From contig NZ_CP049910.1 in the NCBI RefSeq assembly GCF_011305995.1, forward strand, positions 2,170,001 through 2,234,000: a DNA stretch of 64,000 nucleotides. Direction: 5' to 3'. Source of the stretch: Diaphorobacter sp. HDW4A (GTDB lineage: Bacteria > Pseudomonadota > Gammaproteobacteria > Burkholderiales > Burkholderiaceae_C). The position numbers and the translations under genes were made by a program. Numbering within the stretch: position 1 is the first letter of the stretch; the number at the start of each line of letters is the position of its first letter. The notes under the pieces were generated by a model. The model was given only the letters and a program-made list of their open reading frames with translations. It was not told where the DNA came from and searched no databases. Below, in pieces: positions 17,273 through 26,194 of the stretch.

Positions 17273-18472
17273 TCAGAACGAGCGTTCGAGCCCCAGCACG
17301 TGCTGGGCCACGAAGCTCAGGATCATGTTGGTGGAGATCGGCGCAATCTGGTAGAGGCGGGTTTCGCGCCATTTGCGCTCGACGTCGTATTCCTTTGCGA
17401 AGGAGAATCCGCCCAGCGTTTGCATGGCTGTGTCTGCGGCATGGAAGGCGGCTTCCGATGCGACCATCTTGGCAATGTTCGCCTGCTCGCCGCACGGCGC
17501 GCCGGCGTCGAACAGCGCGGCGGAGCTGCGGCACAGCATGTCGGCGGCCTGCAGTTCGGTGTAGATGCGGGCGAGCGGGAACTGGATACCCTGGTTCTTG
17601 CCGATGCTGCGGCCGAATACCTTGCGTTCACCCGCATAGGCCACTGCCTTGTTCAGGCACCAGCGGCCGTCACCGAGGGCTTCGGTGGCCACCAGAATGC
17701 GCTCGGCGTTCATGCCGTCAAGGATGTAGCGAAAGCCCTTGCCCTCGGTGCCGATGAGGCTGCTCGCGGGGATGTGCAGGTTGTCGAAGAACACCTCGTT
17801 GGTGCCGTGATTGATCAGCGCATCAATCGGCCGGATGGTCAGGCCCTTGCCCAGGTTGTTCTTGATGTCGATGAGGAACACCGAGAGGCCGTCGGTCTTG
17901 GACTTGCACTCCGCCTGCGGCGTGGTGCGCGCGAGCAGCAGCATCAAGTCGGAATGCAGCGCGCGCGAGGTCCACACCTTCTGGCCGTTGACGACGTAGC
18001 CGCCCTCGACACGGGTGGCAGTGGTCTTGAGGCTGGTGGTGTCCGAGCCTGTTGTTGGCTCGGTCACGCCGAAGGCCTGCAGGCGCAGCTCGCCGCTGGC
18101 GATGCGGGGCAGGTAGTGGCGCTTTTGCTCTTCGCTGCCGTGGCGCAGCAGCGTGCCCATGATGTACATCTGCGCGTGGCCCTGGCTGGCGACGCAGCCT
18201 GCGGCGTTGATTTCCTCAAGGATGACGGCTGCTGCCCGCAGCGGGAGGCCCGCGCCGCCGTACTCTTCGGGGATGAGGGCGGCGAGAAAGCCCGCGTCGG
18301 TCAGGGCCTGGATGAATTCGGTGGGGTAGGAGTCGGAATCCTCAAGCTTTTGCCAGTAGCTGCCGGGGAAGTCGGCGCACAGGCGGCGCACTGCGTCGCG
18401 CAGTTCGGGGTAGTCTTCGCCGAGGCGAACGGAGACTTCCAGGGTCGATGTGTCGGGAGTTTCGAGTTTCAT
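17273..18472 (-). CDS. Acyl-CoA dehydrogenase
   Basis: 399 aa, full length for the family. FAD/substrate loops: AFGVTEPTTGSDTTSLKT and VVNGQKVWTSRALHSDLM; C-terminal region MQTLGGFSFAKEYDVERKWRETRL. It catalyses alpha-beta desaturation of an acyl-CoA with electrons passing to ETF. Its ATG overlaps the stop of the HMG-CoA lyase-like gene (18469-18472), so the two are coupled. With the lyase and two crotonase/CoA-transferase genes it resembles a leucine/isovalerate- or terpenoid-type CoA pathway. Confidence 0.93.
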   Translation of the reverse strand: MKLETPDTSTLEVSVRLGEDYPELRDAVRRLCADFPGSYWQKLEDSDSYPTEFIQALTDAGFLAALIPEEYGGAGLPLRAAAVILEEINAAGCVASQGHAQMYIMGTLLRHGSEEQKRHYLPRIASGELRLQAFGVTEPTTGSDTTSLKTTATRVEGGYVVNGQKVWTSRALHSDLMLLLARTTPQAECKSKTDGLSVFLIDIKNNLGKGLTIRPIDALINHGTNEVFFDNLHIPASSLIGTEGKGFRYILDGMNAERILVATEALGDGRWCLNKAVAYAGERKVFGRSIGKNQGIQFPLARIYTELQAADMLCRSSAALFDAGAPCGEQANIAKMVASEAAFHAADTAMQTLGGFSFAKEYDVERKWRETRLYQIAPISTNMILSFVAQHVLGLERSF

Positions 18473-19416
18473 GCTGCTGCTACGTGATGGGTGTGTTGTT
18501 TGAAATTTCTGGGAAGTCCGGCTCTCGCGAGCGCGCCGAACATGGCCTCGCCCGGGAGGACGGATTCGACGAAGCGGCGTGTTTCGAGCAGTGCGCCCAG
18601 ATCGATGCCGGTGCCAAAGCCCATGGACTCCATGAGGAAGACGAGGTCTTCGGTGTTGACGTTTCCGGTGGCGCCGGGCGCGTGCGGGCAGCCGCCAAGT
18701 CCGGCGAGCGCTGCATCGAAATGCCGCACGCCCACGTCGAGCGCCGCGAGCGCATGGGCCACGCCGAGTCCGCGCGTGTCATGAAAATGGGCCGCGACCG
18801 GCACCGCTGCCGCGACCTTGAGCACCTGCTCGAAGACGCGCCGCACGGCGCGCGGGTTGCCATAGCCCACCGTATCGGCCACGGTGAGTTCGTCGGCGCC
18901 CATGGCGACGAGCTCCCGCGCGAGATCGACGACGAGCGCCTCGTCCACATCGCCCTGGAGCGTGCAGCCGAAGGCCGTCGAAATGCCGCAGGTGATCTGC
19001 GTGTTGCCGCCATGGGCGCGCACCAGCTCGACCACGCGGCCGAACTCGGCGACCGAATCGCGGGTCGAGCGGCGCAGGTTGGCCTGGTTGTGTGCCTCGC
19101 TCGCGGAGAGCACAAAGTTGAGCTTGTCCACGCCCAGCTCCAGACCGCGCTCGGCCCCCTTGAGATTGGGGATCAGCGCGGCCACCACGAGACCGGGGAT
19201 GGAGAGCGCATGCGCGATCACAGCCGCGCTGTCCGCAAACTGCGGCATGAGCTTCGGCGGCACGAAGGAGCAGACCTCCATTTCGCGCACGCCGGCCATG
19301 GCTTCACGCTCCAGCCATTCCAGCTTCTTTGCGGTGGGCAGCACGGAGGAGACCATCTGCAGGCCGTCGCGCAGCCCGACCTCGCGGATCTCTACATGGT
19401 GTGTTTTGTCATTCAT
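18469..19416 (-). CDS. Hydroxymethylglutaryl-CoA lyase family protein
   Basis: 315 aa, DRE-TIM metallolyase. Catalytic Asp region LRDGLQMVSS near residue 17; metal His pair in AAHFHDTRGLG; catalytic Cys loop GLGGCPHAPGATGN. These match HMG-CoA lyase, which cleaves a 3-hydroxy-3-methyl acyl-CoA into acetyl-CoA and a ketoacid. The paralogous use of such lyases on citramalyl- or related CoA esters is possible, so the true substrate is open. Operon with acyl-CoA dehydrogenase, enoyl-CoA hydratase and CoA-transferase. Confidence 0.9.
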   Translation of the reverse strand: MNDKTHHVEIREVGLRDGLQMVSSVLPTAKKLEWLEREAMAGVREMEVCSFVPPKLMPQFADSAAVIAHALSIPGLVVAALIPNLKGAERGLELGVDKLNFVLSASEAHNQANLRRSTRDSVAEFGRVVELVRAHGGNTQITCGISTAFGCTLQGDVDEALVVDLARELVAMGADELTVADTVGYGNPRAVRRVFEQVLKVAAAVPVAAHFHDTRGLGVAHALAALDVGVRHFDAALAGLGGCPHAPGATGNVNTEDLVFLMESMGFGTGIDLGALLETRRFVESVLPGEAMFGALARAGLPRNFKQHTHHVAAA

Positions 19417-19440
19417 GGGTTGTCACCTGGTGTGGTTTGA

Positions 19441-20253
19441 TCAGCGGCCGGTGAACCGGGGCTTGCGCTTTTCGTTGAATGCGGCGATGCCCTCCATCCG
19501 GTCCTCGGTGGAGACCAGCCGGTTGTAGGTTTCGACCTCGAAGAACAGCGCGGTGCGCGAATCCATGCGCGAGCCGTGGTGCATGGACTTCTTGGCCTGC
19601 CGCACGGCGAGAGGCGCGTTGCCCGCGATGCGCTCGGCGATGGTGATGGCCCGGGGCATCAGCTGCGCGGGCTCGCAGATCTCGTTGACCATGCCCCAGC
19701 GTTCGGCGTCCTCGACTGAGAAGGGCAGTGCGCTCAGCAGTATCTGCTTGGCGCGGCGCAGCCCGACGGCGCGCGGCAGGTTCTGCGTGCCGCCACATCC
19801 GGGCATGATGCCGATGCTGGTCTCCGTCAGCGCAAACCGGGCGTGGCTGGCGGCGAAGATGAAGTCACACGACAGCGCAAGCTCGCAGCCGCCCGCGAAG
19901 GCCACGCCGTTGATCGCCGCGATCACGGGAATCGGGCATTCCATGATGGCCATGAACGCGCGCTCGTAGATGGCGTGCTGTGCGAGAAACGCGTCGTCGG
20001 TCATGCCGTTGCGCTCCTTGAGATCTCCGCCCGAGCAGAAGTGACGTTCACCGGCGGCCGTCAGCACGATGGCGCGCGGGGGCTTTGGCGATGTGCTGAA
20101 GCCGTTGAAGATGGCCTCCAGTTCACTGCCCATTTGGGTGTTGATCGCGTTGGCTACGTCCGGGCGGTTCAGGGTCACGACGACGATGCCGCCTTCCAGT
20201 GTTTCGACCTTGAGGGTGTCGGTGGCCCCGGTCAGATCTGTCTTTGCATTCAT
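19441..20253 (-). CDS. Enoyl-CoA hydratase/isomerase family protein
   Basis: 270 aa crotonase-fold enzyme. Oxyanion-hole segments: RHFCSGGDLKERNGM and INGVAFAGGCELALSCDF; later ETSIGIMPGCGGTQNLPRAVG with a Gly-rich turn where hydratases carry their second Glu region. Good candidate for the hydration step that feeds the HMG-CoA lyase-like enzyme, in the manner of methylglutaconyl-CoA hydratase. Its start overlaps the stop of the CoA-transferase (20250-20253). Confidence 0.91.
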   Translation of the reverse strand: MNAKTDLTGATDTLKVETLEGGIVVVTLNRPDVANAINTQMGSELEAIFNGFSTSPKPPRAIVLTAAGERHFCSGGDLKERNGMTDDAFLAQHAIYERAFMAIMECPIPVIAAINGVAFAGGCELALSCDFIFAASHARFALTETSIGIMPGCGGTQNLPRAVGLRRAKQILLSALPFSVEDAERWGMVNEICEPAQLMPRAITIAERIAGNAPLAVRQAKKSMHHGSRMDSRTALFFEVETYNRLVSTEDRMEGIAAFNEKRKPRFTGR

Positions 20254-21428
20254 TGCGTTGTCACTCCACGATAGTTGTCCAGCAGTGCGTTGTGTTCGCC
20301 CAGTTGCGGCGCCGCAAGGCGATTGGGCGCACGTTCTCCGTTGAACGACAGCGGCAATCCCACCACCTGGGTGGCGGAGCCGGGCGCGTTTTGAATCATC
20401 GCGAGCGCCCGGGTCTGGGCGTCAGCGATGACCTGATCGACGGTCTGCAGTGGCGCGGCGGGGATGCCCGCCGTTTCGAGAAGCGCAATCCAGTGGGCAG
20501 TGGGCTCGCGGCGGAACACGTCGCTCAGCGGATCGATGACGGCGGCGCGGTGGATCACGCGCTGGTCGTTGGTGCGCATGCGCGGGTCGTCGGCGAGCCC
20601 CGCGACGCCCAGTGCCTTGGTGAGTTTGCGGAACAGCGAATCGTTGCCCGCCGCGACCATGACATGGCCATCCGAAGTGACGAAGGACTGGTGCGGCACG
20701 ATTTCGTAAATACCCGAACCCATAGGGCGGCGCAGCTCTCCATAGGCCAGATAACCGGTGATGTGCACGCTCATCCACGCGAGGCTGGTCTCGAACAGCG
20801 AGGTGTCGACGACGCAGCCACGCCCTGTCAGCGAGAGCTCGTGCAGCGCCGCCTGAATTCCGATCACGGCCCACATGCCTGCGCCCTGATCGACCAGCGA
20901 CACGCCAGCGCGTGCGGGCTCGGCGCCGTCACCGGTCACGCTCATGATGCCGCCCTGGGCCTGCATCAGCGGGTCGTATCCGGGATGGTTGTTCAGCGGG
21001 CCGACGGCGCCGTAGGCACCGAGGTTGCAGTAGATGAGCGAGGGCTTGGCCGCACACAGTTCCCCAGCCCCGAGCCCCAGCTTCGCGGCCGTGCCGGGGC
21101 GCATGTTCTGGATGACGACGTCGGCCTCATTCGTAATGAAGGAGCAGAGCGCGTCGCGATCCTCGGGGTTCTTGAGGTCCAGCGTCACGCCTTTCTTGTC
21201 GCGGTTCATCGCCTTGAAGATTGCCGAGGTTCCGCTCGGGTCGGGAGGCCCCCAGTAGCGGGCATCGTCGCCCTTGCCGGGCACCTCGATCTTGATGACG
21301 TTCGCGCCCAGCTGCGCAAGGATGGCGCCCGCATAGGGGCCGGCGATGCTGTGGCAAAGCTCCACGACCGTGATGCCGCGCAGGGGCTGGGCTGGAGAGG
21401 TCTGCGCATTCGATGGGATGTGCTGCAT
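20250..21428 (-). CDS. Class III CoA-transferase (CaiB/BaiF family)
   Basis: 392 aa; first gene of a - strand operon running to 15513. VVELCHSIAGPYAGAILAQL and GKGDDARYWGPP at the N-terminal side, YDPLMQAQGGIMSVTG around the catalytic Asp. Predicted to activate a free acid with CoA. A TGAAACGGTTCA operator lies only 12 bases upstream of its start, so the operon is probably repressed by the LacI-family protein encoded at 26195-27337. Confidence 0.92.
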   Translation of the reverse strand: MQHIPSNAQTSPAQPLRGITVVELCHSIAGPYAGAILAQLGANVIKIEVPGKGDDARYWGPPDPSGTSAIFKAMNRDKKGVTLDLKNPEDRDALCSFITNEADVVIQNMRPGTAAKLGLGAGELCAAKPSLIYCNLGAYGAVGPLNNHPGYDPLMQAQGGIMSVTGDGAEPARAGVSLVDQGAGMWAVIGIQAALHELSLTGRGCVVDTSLFETSLAWMSVHITGYLAYGELRRPMGSGIYEIVPHQSFVTSDGHVMVAAGNDSLFRKLTKALGVAGLADDPRMRTNDQRVIHRAAVIDPLSDVFRREPTAHWIALLETAGIPAAPLQTVDQVIADAQTRALAMIQNAPGSATQVVGLPLSFNGERAPNRLAAPQLGEHNALLDNYRGVTTQ

Positions 21429-21440
21429 AGATACTTTAAA

Positions 21441-21452
21441 TGAAACGGTTCA
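21441..21452. promoter_or_regulatory. Putative LacI-family operator (CoA-transferase operon)
   Basis: TGAAACGGTTCA, a pseudopalindrome with the central CG typical of LacI-family sites. The same 12 bases occur at 21605-21616 and 32890-32901. It sits 12 bases before the CoA-transferase start. Confidence 0.75.
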
Positions 21453-21604
21453 ATTATGATTTCATTCAAGAGCATCCGCAACCACAGTCTGTGAAATTAC
21501 TGGTAATCCCTATGATTCACAGAGAAAGCACGAATGACATCGATCCTTTGCATCTTGCTCTGATCTTTCTTCTGGCCAGACAGAGGCGTATTTGGTGATA
21601 ATAA

Positions 21605-21616
21605 TGAAACGGTTCA
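21605..21616. promoter_or_regulatory. Putative LacI-family operator (MmgE/PrpD gene)
   Basis: Exact TGAAACGGTTCA, 15 bases before the MmgE/PrpD start, on the other side of the divergent promoter from the copy at 21441. The two copies are 164 bases apart, a distance that would allow looping. Confidence 0.75.
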
Positions 21617-21631
21617 CAAAAGGAGGCAAGA

Positions 21632-23002
21632 GTGGAAGCAGGAACGGGGCTGACGGCTCAGGCGGGTGAGTTCATAGCGGCAACGCCATCGGAAGCCATT
21701 CCCGCGATGGCGCATGCGGTTGCCCGGCAGGGCATCATCGATTGCGTCGGCGTGCTAATCGCGGGAGCGCAGGAGCCCGGGCCGGGCATCGTGGCGCGGC
21801 TGGTGCAGGACCACAGCGGGCCCGACGCGGCGCCGCTGATCCCATCGGGCAGACGGGTCAGCGCGCTCGATGCCGCGCTGGTCAACGGCACGGCGGCCCA
21901 TGTGCTCGACTACGACGATGTGGGGCTCAACGCCCATCCCAGCACCGTGCTCGTCCCGGCGCTGCTGGCCCAGGGCTGGTCACTCGGCAGCACGGGCCGC
22001 GAACTGCTCGATGCCTATGTGATCGGCTACGAGGTCTGGGCTTGGCTCAGCGCGCTGGAGCCGGGGGCCCTGCACGACCGGGGTTTTCATCCGACGGCGG
22101 TCACCGGCACGCTGGCCGCGGCGGCCGCATGCGCCCGGCTGAAGCGCCTTGCGCCGCGCGAGGCGACGATGGCTCTCGCGATCAGCACCTCGCTCGCATC
22201 CGGCACAGTGGCGAACTTCGGATCTATGACAAAGTCTTTCCATGCCGGGCGGGCGGCGCAGAACGGTGTGCTGTCCGCACGTCTCGCGGCCGAAGGTTTC
22301 ACCGCCACCATCGATGCACTGGAGCATCGCAGCGGCTGGCTCAACGCACACTCACCTACGGGCCGCGCCGTGCTCAAGCAGGATGAGCCCGAACTCGGGC
22401 GCATCTGGCGCCTGCCACAAACAGGCCTGCACCTCAAGCGCTACCCGGTCTGCTACGGCACGCATCGCGCGATCGACGGCGCACTCGATCTGGTGGCACG
22501 CCACGCCATCCGGCCCGAAGAAGTGGCCAGCGTGCACGTGCACACCGGCGAGATGCAGATGCTGATGCTGCGGAACATGCGCCCGCAGACGGGGCTGGAA
22601 GCCAAGTTCAGCATGCCGTTCGCGATGGCGGCCGCATTGATAGTACGGCGCGTGGGACTTGACGAGCTGAAGGACGTTTTCGTGACCCGCGTCGACGTGC
22701 AGGACCTCATGACCAAGGTGCGTTGCTCGACCACCCCGCTGCGTGACCCGACATGGGACGTGGACTACGCACCGTTCGATCAGGTCACCATCACGCTGAA
22801 TTCAGGCCAGGTACTCGAGGGCGCAAAGGTCACGCGTCCACGTGGCAGCTGGCAGCAACCAATGAATCGCGACGAACTGCGTACCAAGTTCATGGATTGC
22901 GCGCAACGCCAGCTGAGCGAGGCGCAGGCGTCCCGGCTGTTCGATCAGCTATGGGGGCTGGAGAGCTTGGGCTGCACGAGGGAGCTTGCGTTGCTGACAT
23001 AG
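21632..23002 (+). CDS. MmgE/PrpD family protein
   Basis: 456 aa, the family of 2-methylcitrate dehydratase (PrpD) and cis-aconitate decarboxylase. Features: an all-helical N-terminal domain with GTAAHVLDYDDVG near residue 85, FHPTAVTGTLAAAAACA, and the C-terminal domain with KRYPVCYGTHRAIDG and SVHVHTGEM. Start GTG 21632 has AGGAGG five bases upstream. Likely a dehydratase or decarboxylase acting on a branched di- or tricarboxylate of this pathway. Divergent from the CoA-transferase operon and flanked by LacI-type operators. Confidence 0.9.
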   Translation: MEAGTGLTAQAGEFIAATPSEAIPAMAHAVARQGIIDCVGVLIAGAQEPGPGIVARLVQDHSGPDAAPLIPSGRRVSALDAALVNGTAAHVLDYDDVGLNAHPSTVLVPALLAQGWSLGSTGRELLDAYVIGYEVWAWLSALEPGALHDRGFHPTAVTGTLAAAAACARLKRLAPREATMALAISTSLASGTVANFGSMTKSFHAGRAAQNGVLSARLAAEGFTATIDALEHRSGWLNAHSPTGRAVLKQDEPELGRIWRLPQTGLHLKRYPVCYGTHRAIDGALDLVARHAIRPEEVASVHVHTGEMQMLMLRNMRPQTGLEAKFSMPFAMAAALIVRRVGLDELKDVFVTRVDVQDLMTKVRCSTTPLRDPTWDVDYAPFDQVTITLNSGQVLEGAKVTRPRGSWQQPMNRDELRTKFMDCAQRQLSEAQASRLFDQLWGLESLGCTRELALLT

Positions 23003-23298
23003 TGAAGGAGAGGCGCACATGGAGGTCGTTGACAAGCACCCGGCCTCCATGCGGCTTGCTGAGCCGTTACCGCTTGCGGAATTCAGGCTGTACCCAAAAT
23101 TTCGAATTTTTCGCTGACGGCGAAGGACAGCAGCCGACCCAAAGCGGGCTTCGCACCCTATGGCGAGTCATTGTCCGGTGGGCATCGCGCGTGCAAAAGG
23201 TGGACTTAGCTGAATCTAGCTTGAGCACCACGAAGGGGAAGTCTATTCAATTCAGTTTCCGGAAGCCAGAACCGTGTAATTTCGGGGGTTTTAAGTTA
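23003..23298. other. Gene-free stretch before the TetR cassette
   Basis: No credible gene. An inverted repeat CATGGAGG/CCTCCATG (23018-23025 and 23044-23051) could form a hairpin just after the MmgE gene, but it lacks a T-run. AT content rises from about 23090, marking the edge of the lower-GC TetR-MFS-SDR cassette. Confidence 0.5.
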
Positions 23299-23322
23299 AT
23301 ACTGTACCAGCTAGTACAAAAT
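23299..23322. promoter_or_regulatory. Putative TetR operator 1 (autoregulation)
   Basis: Read on the - strand this 24-base site starts ATTTTGTAC and shares 9 leading bases plus TG, T, CA and a final AT, at identical spacing, with the site at 23996-24019. It lies 33 bases before the TetR gene. Confidence 0.7.
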
Positions 23323-23354
23323 TGATAGACTTGCGTCAACACTTCTCCTGATTT

Positions 23355-23981
23355 ATGGCACGACCCATGCAAGTTCAATCCTCATCCGGACGGCCTCGAG
23401 AGTTTGATGACGCCTATGTCATTGAAGCGGCCATGGATATTTTTTGGACTAACGGCTATGACGGTACATCCACCCAGGAGCTTTGTGAGCGCACAGGGCT
23501 GGGGAAAAGCAGTCTCTACAACGCCTTCGGCAGCAAGCAGAATCTTTATCAGCAAGCGCTAGAGCACTACCAGGAGCTTGGCATTCAGGCACAAGCGCAG
23601 ATTCTTAAGGCACCAGGGACTGCGCCGGAGCGTTTGCGGGCACTGCTCCAATGGGGCGTTGATCGCGATCTGGGATCCTCCAGGGGGCGCGGCTGCATGG
23701 CCTTGTTTGCAGTTTTGAATCGCACTGGTAAAGATCCAAAGGTAGCTGAAATCAACCGCATTTACGTTGACCGCCTTGAACAGATTCTGTGTCACGTCAT
23801 TGCTGTAGGACAGCGAAATGCAGAAGTCCCCCCGGCGCCTTCTGCGTTGGAACTTGCGCGAGGTTTTCTGGGGAGCTACTACGGGCTGCGCGTGCTGGGT
23901 CAATCCATGCCCGATCGCGCCTTTCTCCGTGATGCGCTCGAGGGCATTGTGGCCAGATTTGAGATTCCCCTTATTAAGTAA
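23355..23981 (+). CDS. TetR/AcrR-family transcriptional regulator
   Basis: 208 aa. Helix-turn-helix near residues 25-65: AAMDIFWTNGYDGTSTQEL then CERTGLGKSSLYNAFGSKQ. The C-terminal ligand domain contains GRGCMALFAVLNRTGKDP, as in the regulators that control efflux or reductase genes. Matching operators lie before it and before the MFS gene, so it probably represses itself and the MFS-SDR pair until an inducer binds. Base composition is lower in GC than the catabolic genes on either side, consistent with separate acquisition. Confidence 0.92.
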   Translation: MARPMQVQSSSGRPREFDDAYVIEAAMDIFWTNGYDGTSTQELCERTGLGKSSLYNAFGSKQNLYQQALEHYQELGIQAQAQILKAPGTAPERLRALLQWGVDRDLGSSRGRGCMALFAVLNRTGKDPKVAEINRIYVDRLEQILCHVIAVGQRNAEVPPAPSALELARGFLGSYYGLRVLGQSMPDRAFLRDALEGIVARFEIPLIK

Positions 23982-23995
23982 GCATTTTTTGTATA

Positions 23996-24019
23996 ATTTT
24001 GTACCGATTGATTCAAAAT
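23996..24019. promoter_or_regulatory. Putative TetR operator 2 (MFS gene)
   Basis: Inverted repeat ATTTTG-N12-CAAAAT, 10 bases before the MFS start. Its first nine bases (ATTTTGTAC) are identical to operator 1 in reverse orientation. Confidence 0.72.
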
Positions 24020-24029
24020 AGGATCAGGC

Positions 24030-25187
24030 ATGCCATTTTCTGTTTACCTGCTAGCCCTAACGATCTTTGCGCTCGGTACGTCGGAGTTCATGATTGCGGG
24101 CATGATGCCCTCGCTGACTAGCGCCTTGGGCATCACGGTTGCCCAGGGTGGTAACCTGATTTCGTTGTATGCAGCAGGCATGGTGGTGGGTGGCCCACTG
24201 GTTACCGCAGTGCTGCTCAGGCTGCGTGTATCGGACAAGCGTGCGCTACTCACGCTCTTGCTGCTCTACGCGGCGGCGCAATCAGTTGCGGCGATGTCAC
24301 AAAACTACGCGGTTCTGGCCAGCGCGCGAATAGTCACAGGGGTTGTTGGTGCTGCCTGTTTCGGTTTGGCCTTGACCATTTGCGCGACGTGCGTGGCCCC
24401 CGAGACACGCGGGCGGGCAGCATCTATCGTATTGGGCGGCTTGATGTTAGCGACCGTACCTAGCGTGCCACTAGCCACTTTGATAGATCAGCACTGGGGA
24501 TGGCGGGCCAGCTTTTGGATGATCGTGGTACTGACGCTTGCCTGCACGTGGACGCTGGCGGTTTGGACTACCGCCATTCCATCTCAAACATACGCCAACC
24601 TCTCACACGCATTGCGCGAGCTTCGAAACCGTCATCTTTGGGCGGCCTATCTCACATGTGCTTTGGTCATTGGCGCCACGTTTGCGGCTTTCAGCTACCT
24701 TGCTGTGATTCTCACGGATCTGTCTGGCTGGTCACGGCAAGCTGTTCCTTGGCTTTTGGCTGGTTACGGCCTAGCCAACCTGATTGGCAATACAGTCGTT
24801 GGCCGATATGCGGATCGCCATACCTATGGCGTGCAGGTACTCGGGCTCGTGGTGATGATTGCGGCTTTGACTCTGTTTGCGCTACAGACTGAAAGTGCCG
24901 CCGTAAGCGTGTCCATGGTGCTCACGCTCGGACTGACAGGCATTACGCTGAACCCCGCCATGGCCGCGCGAGTGATGCAAGCAGCAACACCAGGGCCGTT
25001 GGTCAATACCGTACATGCTTCGATTATCAACATTGGCCTAGGCATTGGCACGTCGTTGGGAGGCCTGGCAATCCAGCAAGGCTACGGCCTACGCGCACCA
25101 CTTTGGCTTGGCATCGCTCTGGCGGTGTTGGGCATCTTGAGCTTGCTGCCATATGTGACGCGCATAGGTTCAAGCGCCCCATGCTGA
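24030..25187 (+). CDS. MFS transporter, DHA1 (AraJ/CmlA-like) type
   Basis: 385 aa with 12 predicted hydrophobic helices. The first helix (LALTIFALGTSEFMIAGMM) carries the pattern seen in AraJ/Cmx-type drug and sugar-efflux permeases; the C-terminal half contains GRYADRHTYGVQVLGL. It likely exports a small toxic compound. The TetR regulator is immediately upstream and an SDR follows after 41 bases, so the three genes form a resistance or detoxification cassette. Confidence 0.9.
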   Translation: MPFSVYLLALTIFALGTSEFMIAGMMPSLTSALGITVAQGGNLISLYAAGMVVGGPLVTAVLLRLRVSDKRALLTLLLLYAAAQSVAAMSQNYAVLASARIVTGVVGAACFGLALTICATCVAPETRGRAASIVLGGLMLATVPSVPLATLIDQHWGWRASFWMIVVLTLACTWTLAVWTTAIPSQTYANLSHALRELRNRHLWAAYLTCALVIGATFAAFSYLAVILTDLSGWSRQAVPWLLAGYGLANLIGNTVVGRYADRHTYGVQVLGLVVMIAALTLFALQTESAAVSVSMVLTLGLTGITLNPAMAARVMQAATPGPLVNTVHASIINIGLGIGTSLGGLAIQQGYGLRAPLWLGIALAVLGILSLLPYVTRIGSSAPC

Positions 25188-25228
25188 ATGGTTTGAGTTG
25201 CAATTTTCTTAAGCAGTCAGGAGTTGGT

Positions 25229-26005
25229 ATGACCACACAAACGGGTATGCAAGATTTCAAAGGCCAAACGGCGTTGGTGACGGGCGCAGGTTCAGGTATC
25301 GGCCAACGTATTGCGGTAGACCTCGCCGGTCGCGGAGCGTATGTGGTGATCGCTGGTCGCCAGCTGGACACACTCCGCAGCACTGGCGAATCGATCAGCA
25401 AGGCAGGAGGTCAATTCCTCGCAGTTGCGACAGATATTCGCAACGAAGACAGCGTGATGAAGTTGATGGACACGGTGGCGTCAGCCACCGGACGTCTTGA
25501 TATCGCCATCAATGCTGCGGGCGTGTTCCGCTCGGGCGCATTGGATGAAATGACGCTGGACGATTTCGAGATGACCTTCTCCACGAACACGCTGGGTACC
25601 TGGCTATGTCTTAAGCAAGAAATCCAGATCATGAAGCGTTTGAGCTCCAAAGGTGTCATTGTCAATATTGCCTCGAACATCGGATCGCACATGGTCAGAG
25701 CGGGCACAGGTGCATACGCCGCATCCAAGGCCGCCGTCGCAATTTTGACCAAGACTGCAGCGCTTGAAGCCATCTCCGATGGCATTCGTATCAACAGCAT
25801 CAGCCCCGGACCGGCTGACACCACTATGTCTTATCGCGCTGGAGAGAACATAGCGCAACGTAACTTGCGGATCGCAGCAACCAATCCCTCCAAACGGGTG
25901 GCAACTTTGGCCGAAATATCTCTTGCCGCTATCTGGCTTTGCTCACCGGATTCCAGCTATATGGTGGGGCACGACATGGTTGTGGATGGAGGTGCATCGC
26001 TTTGA
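25229..26005 (+). CDS. Short-chain dehydrogenase/reductase
   Basis: 258 aa from ATG 25229, which has CAGGAG eight bases upstream. Cofactor loop TGAGSGIGQRIAVDL near residue 19; INAAGVFRSG; catalytic Ser/Tyr/Lys in NIASNIGSH and YAASKAAVAIL. An Arg after the second strand (VIAGRQ) suggests NADP(H). It probably chemically modifies the compound handled by the neighbouring MFS pump or by the TetR ligand. It ends the lower-GC cassette; 189 bases with no gene separate it from the convergent LacI gene. Confidence 0.92.
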   Translation: MTTQTGMQDFKGQTALVTGAGSGIGQRIAVDLAGRGAYVVIAGRQLDTLRSTGESISKAGGQFLAVATDIRNEDSVMKLMDTVASATGRLDIAINAAGVFRSGALDEMTLDDFEMTFSTNTLGTWLCLKQEIQIMKRLSSKGVIVNIASNIGSHMVRAGTGAYAASKAAVAILTKTAALEAISDGIRINSISPGPADTTMSYRAGENIAQRNLRIAATNPSKRVATLAEISLAAIWLCSPDSSYMVGHDMVVDGGASL

Positions 26006-26194
26006 CCGTTGATGCTCATAGCCGAGGAGCGTTATTGGAAAGACCGCTTCTGGCCGCAAGCTGTAGCAGACCGCATACCGTCGGAATCGTCGAAGCCCCT
26101 CGCTGCCTGAGCGCTTTTTGCCCAAACACACGATGATTTGCGCTTGCGACTCCACTTGTCAAGAGCGGCACGTAGCCATCATTCGGGAGTGACT

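Noticed and set aside
18448..19440. 330-codon open frame antisense to HMG-CoA lyase
   Set aside because: No recognisable domain; the lyase on the - strand has its metal and Cys motifs.
20244..21443. 399-codon open frame antisense to the CoA-transferase
   Set aside because: Shadow of a high-GC gene; the opposite strand carries a full CaiB/BaiF protein.
23018..23051. Hairpin CATGGAGG/CCTCCATG as a terminator for the MmgE gene
   Set aside because: No T-run follows and the loop is 18 bases, so it does not meet the usual terminator form.
22753..23325. 190-codon frame after the MmgE gene
   Set aside because: It starts inside the MmgE gene in another frame and runs through intergenic DNA and the TetR operator; no domain.
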